Made by a program: the position numbers and the translations under genes. Shown here piece after piece: positions 61,310-62,827 of a stretch of DNA of 62,827 nucleotides. Below the pieces are notes generated by a model. The model was given only the letters and a program-made list of their open reading frames with translations, ran no database searches and was not told where the DNA came from. Position 1 is the first letter of the stretch; every line of letters starts with the position of its first letter. The DNA is from Aureimonas sp. Leaf324 (GTDB taxonomy: Bacteria > Pseudomonadota > Alphaproteobacteria > Rhizobiales > Rhizobiaceae), in the NCBI RefSeq assembly GCF_001423245.1, contig NZ_LMOH01000023.1, forward strand, positions 306,903-369,729. Direction: 5' to 3'.

Positions 61310-62455
61310 ATGGCCCGGCACACGATCGATACCGACTACCTCCTCAGGCAGCTTCACGAGCTCCTGCACATTCCGAGCCCGACCGGCTACACCGATTCGG
61401 TGGTGCGCCACGTCAGCGAGGAGCTGCAGCGGCTGGGGCTCGAGGTCGAGCTGACGCGGCGCGGCGCGATCCGGGCCGTGCGCCAGGGCAGCCGCCGGGC
61501 GGCGGCGCGCGCGATCGTCTCCCACGTCGATACGCTCGGCGCGCAGGTGAAGCGCGTCAAGGAGAACGGCCGGCTGGAACTCGTGCCCATCGGCCACTGG
61601 TCGGCCCGCTTCGCCGAGGGCGCGCGCGCGACGATCATGGCGGAGGACGCGACGTTCCGCGGCACGATCCTGCCGCTGAAGGCATCCGGCCACACGTTCA
61701 ACGAGGAGGTCGATACTGCGCCGGTCGGCTGGGCCCATGTGGAACTTCGCATCGACGACCACACGCGCAGCCACGACGACACGCTGAAGCTCGGCATCGA
61801 CGTCGGCGACACGGTGGCGATCGATCCACAGCCAGAATTCCTCGACAACGGCTTCATCGTCTCGCGCCATCTCGACGACAAGGCGGGCGTCGCCGTGATG
61901 CTGGCTTCGATCGAGGCGCTGGAGCGCGAGAAATCCGCGACGCCGGTCGATACGCATTGGCTCTTCACCATCGCCGAGGAGGTCGGTGTCGGCGCCGCCT
62001 CGATCCTGACGCCCGACGTCGCCTCGATGGTGGCGGTCGACAACGGCACGTCGGCACCGGGCCAGAACTCGGCCGAGTTCGGCGTCACCATCGCGATGGC
62101 GGACCAGACCGGCCCGTTCGACTACCACCTGACCCGCAAGCTGGTGCGGCTCTGCCGCGACGAGGACATCCGCTTCCAGAAGGACGTGTTCCGCTACTAC
62201 CGATCGGATTCCGCCTCGGCGGTCGTGGCAGGGCATGACGTTCGCACCGCGCTCGTCACCTTCGGCGTCGACGCCTCACACGGCTGGGAGCGTATCCACA
62301 TCCACGCCCTGCGCTCGCTCGCCGAACTGCTGACGGCTTACGCCGTGTCGCCGCTGGAGATCGAGCGCGACCTGAAGCCCCGCGGCAGTTTGGAAGGCTT
62401 CACGAGCCAACCGGCGGTCGAGGCCGGCCTCGGCTTCGAGGTGGACGAACTCTAA
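61310..62455 (+). CDS. Osmoprotectant NAGGN system M42 family peptidase
   Basis: 381 residues, 6 bases after ngg. Metal ligands of the M42 aminopeptidase fold are visible: AIVSHVDTLGAQVK (His/Asp), VSRHLDDKAGVAVMLASIEA (bridging Asp), FTIAEEVGVGAAS (Glu-Glu) and GVDASHGWERIHIHAL (His). The third member of the trio; it is thought to hydrolyse NAGGN or related peptides when osmotic stress ends. Direct biochemical proof is limited. Confidence 0.92.
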   Translation: MARHTIDTDYLLRQLHELLHIPSPTGYTDSVVRHVSEELQRLGLEVELTRRGAIRAVRQGSRRAAARAIVSHVDTLGAQVKRVKENGRLELVPIGHWSARFAEGARATIMAEDATFRGTILPLKASGHTFNEEVDTAPVGWAHVELRIDDHTRSHDDTLKLGIDVGDTVAIDPQPEFLDNGFIVSRHLDDKAGVAVMLASIEALEREKSATPVDTHWLFTIAEEVGVGAASILTPDVASMVAVDNGTSAPGQNSAEFGVTIAMADQTGPFDYHLTRKLVRLCRDEDIRFQKDVFRYYRSDSASAVVAGHDVRTALVTFGVDASHGWERIHIHALRSLAELLTAYAVSPLEIERDLKPRGSLEGFTSQPAVEAGLGFEVDEL

Positions 62456-62470
62456 GGCCGCCACGCGAAA

Positions 62471-62501
62471 CCGCCGCGTCTCCTGTGCGGGAGCGCGGCG
62501 G
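62471..62501 (-). terminator. Hairpin between NAGGN peptidase and chemotaxis receptor
   Basis: CCGCCGCG and CTCC pair with GGAG and CGCGGCGG (one bulged T). On the minus strand GTTTCGCG follows, so it mainly suits the receptor gene. Confidence 0.6.
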
Positions 62502-62539
62502 CGAAACCGTTCATTGGCTGGCTGGTCAGGCGGCTCGGA

Positions 62540-62827
62540 TCAGAATTCTTCCCACCCGTCCTCGACGGCCGCGGCCTTCGGTGCCGCGCCGCCATGGCCC
62601 GCCGTGCGCATCTGCGCCACCGGGCGGGACGGGGCCGGATGAACCGGACGCATCGGCGCTGCGGCCACGCGCCGGGGGGCTGCGGCAGGGGCGGCAGGGG
62701 CGGCGGTGCGCACGGACGCGGCGGTCGGCGCTGCCACCGCACGGTGCCCCGCCCCCGTCGCGAACCCCGACACCAGACCCGCCAGCCCCTCCGTCTCGCC
62801 CGACAGCGCCTGCGCCGCCGCCGTCGT
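62540..62827 (-). CDS. Methyl-accepting chemotaxis protein, C-terminal fragment
   Basis: The frame is open to the end of the window, so this is the last ~95 residues of a larger protein. It reads TTAAAQALSGETEGLAGLVS, the usual end of an MCP signalling domain, then an Ala/Pro/Arg-rich linker and the C-terminal pentapeptide GWEEF. That ending has the xWxxF pattern of the CheR/CheB docking pentapeptide. The ligand-binding and membrane part lie outside the window. Confidence 0.82.
   Translation of the reverse strand, partial: TTAAAQALSGETEGLAGLVSGFATGAGHRAVAAPTAASVRTAAPAAPAAAPRRVAAAPMRPVHPAPSRPVAQMRTAGHGGAAPKAAAVEDGWEEF

Overview
This GC-rich, gene-dense window looks like chromosomal DNA of an alphaproteobacterium of the order Hyphomicrobiales (Rhizobiales). 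Aurantimonadaceae or a near relative is my best guess, but that is inference. The grounds are a PhyR-NepR-EcfG general stress response (GSR) locus, a fused trpE(G) anthranilate synthase behind a Trp leader peptide, a dctA/dctBD unit with a sigma-54 promoter, and the NAGGN osmoprotectant gene trio. I see no tRNA, rRNA, CRISPR array, insertion sequence or phage segment. Both ends cut genes: a DUF4159 protein at the left and a chemotaxis receptor at the right.

Layout. 1-10.1 kb: a pair of envelope proteins (DUF4159, VWA/amidotransferase-like), patatin lipase, GNAT, glutathionyl-hydroquinone reductase, Nudix, metallophosphoesterase and BenE transporter. 10.1-18 kb: leuA, an internally repeated secreted protein, a CDF metal exporter coupled to trpE(G) with its attenuator, and a GST. 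18-24.6 kb: a degenerate orphan ABC ATPase and a complete dipeptide-type ABC importer. 24.7-27.7 kb: Mrp/ApbC, HugZ-like protein and three small lipoproteins. 27.9-35.7 kb: the GSR locus (HWE kinase, phyR, nepR, ecfG) and a tail of small envelope genes, a lipid kinase, a DUF1328 protein and a secreted triple PRC-barrel protein. 36-41.7 kb: an RND efflux pair, a 71-residue unknown and a LysR regulator. 41.7-49.5 kb: ABC-F ATPase, D,D-carboxypeptidase, ferritin-like protein, manganese catalase, DEAD-box helicase, PHA-granule-type protein and PilZ protein. 49.5-57.7 kb: dctA/dctB/dctD, two small unknowns, amino-acid permease, Gph phosphatase and MaoC protein. 57.8-62.5 kb: NAGGN amidotransferase, acetyltransferase/ATP-grasp ligase and M42 peptidase.

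How it works together. The strongest theme is stress. I read EcfG-type promoters (GGAAC, 16-17 bases, CGTT-like) by eye upstream of the GSR kinase, a small lipoprotein, the DUF883 operon, DUF1328, the PRC-barrel protein and manganese catalase, so the window seems to hold both the master regulator and part of its regulon. NAGGN synthesis, efflux and membrane-remodelling genes fit the same physiology. Separate well-formed control elements are the trp attenuator, the sigma-54/DctD architecture of dctA, and an unusual 14-bp-arm inverted repeat that encloses the ribosome binding site and start codon of the LysR gene.
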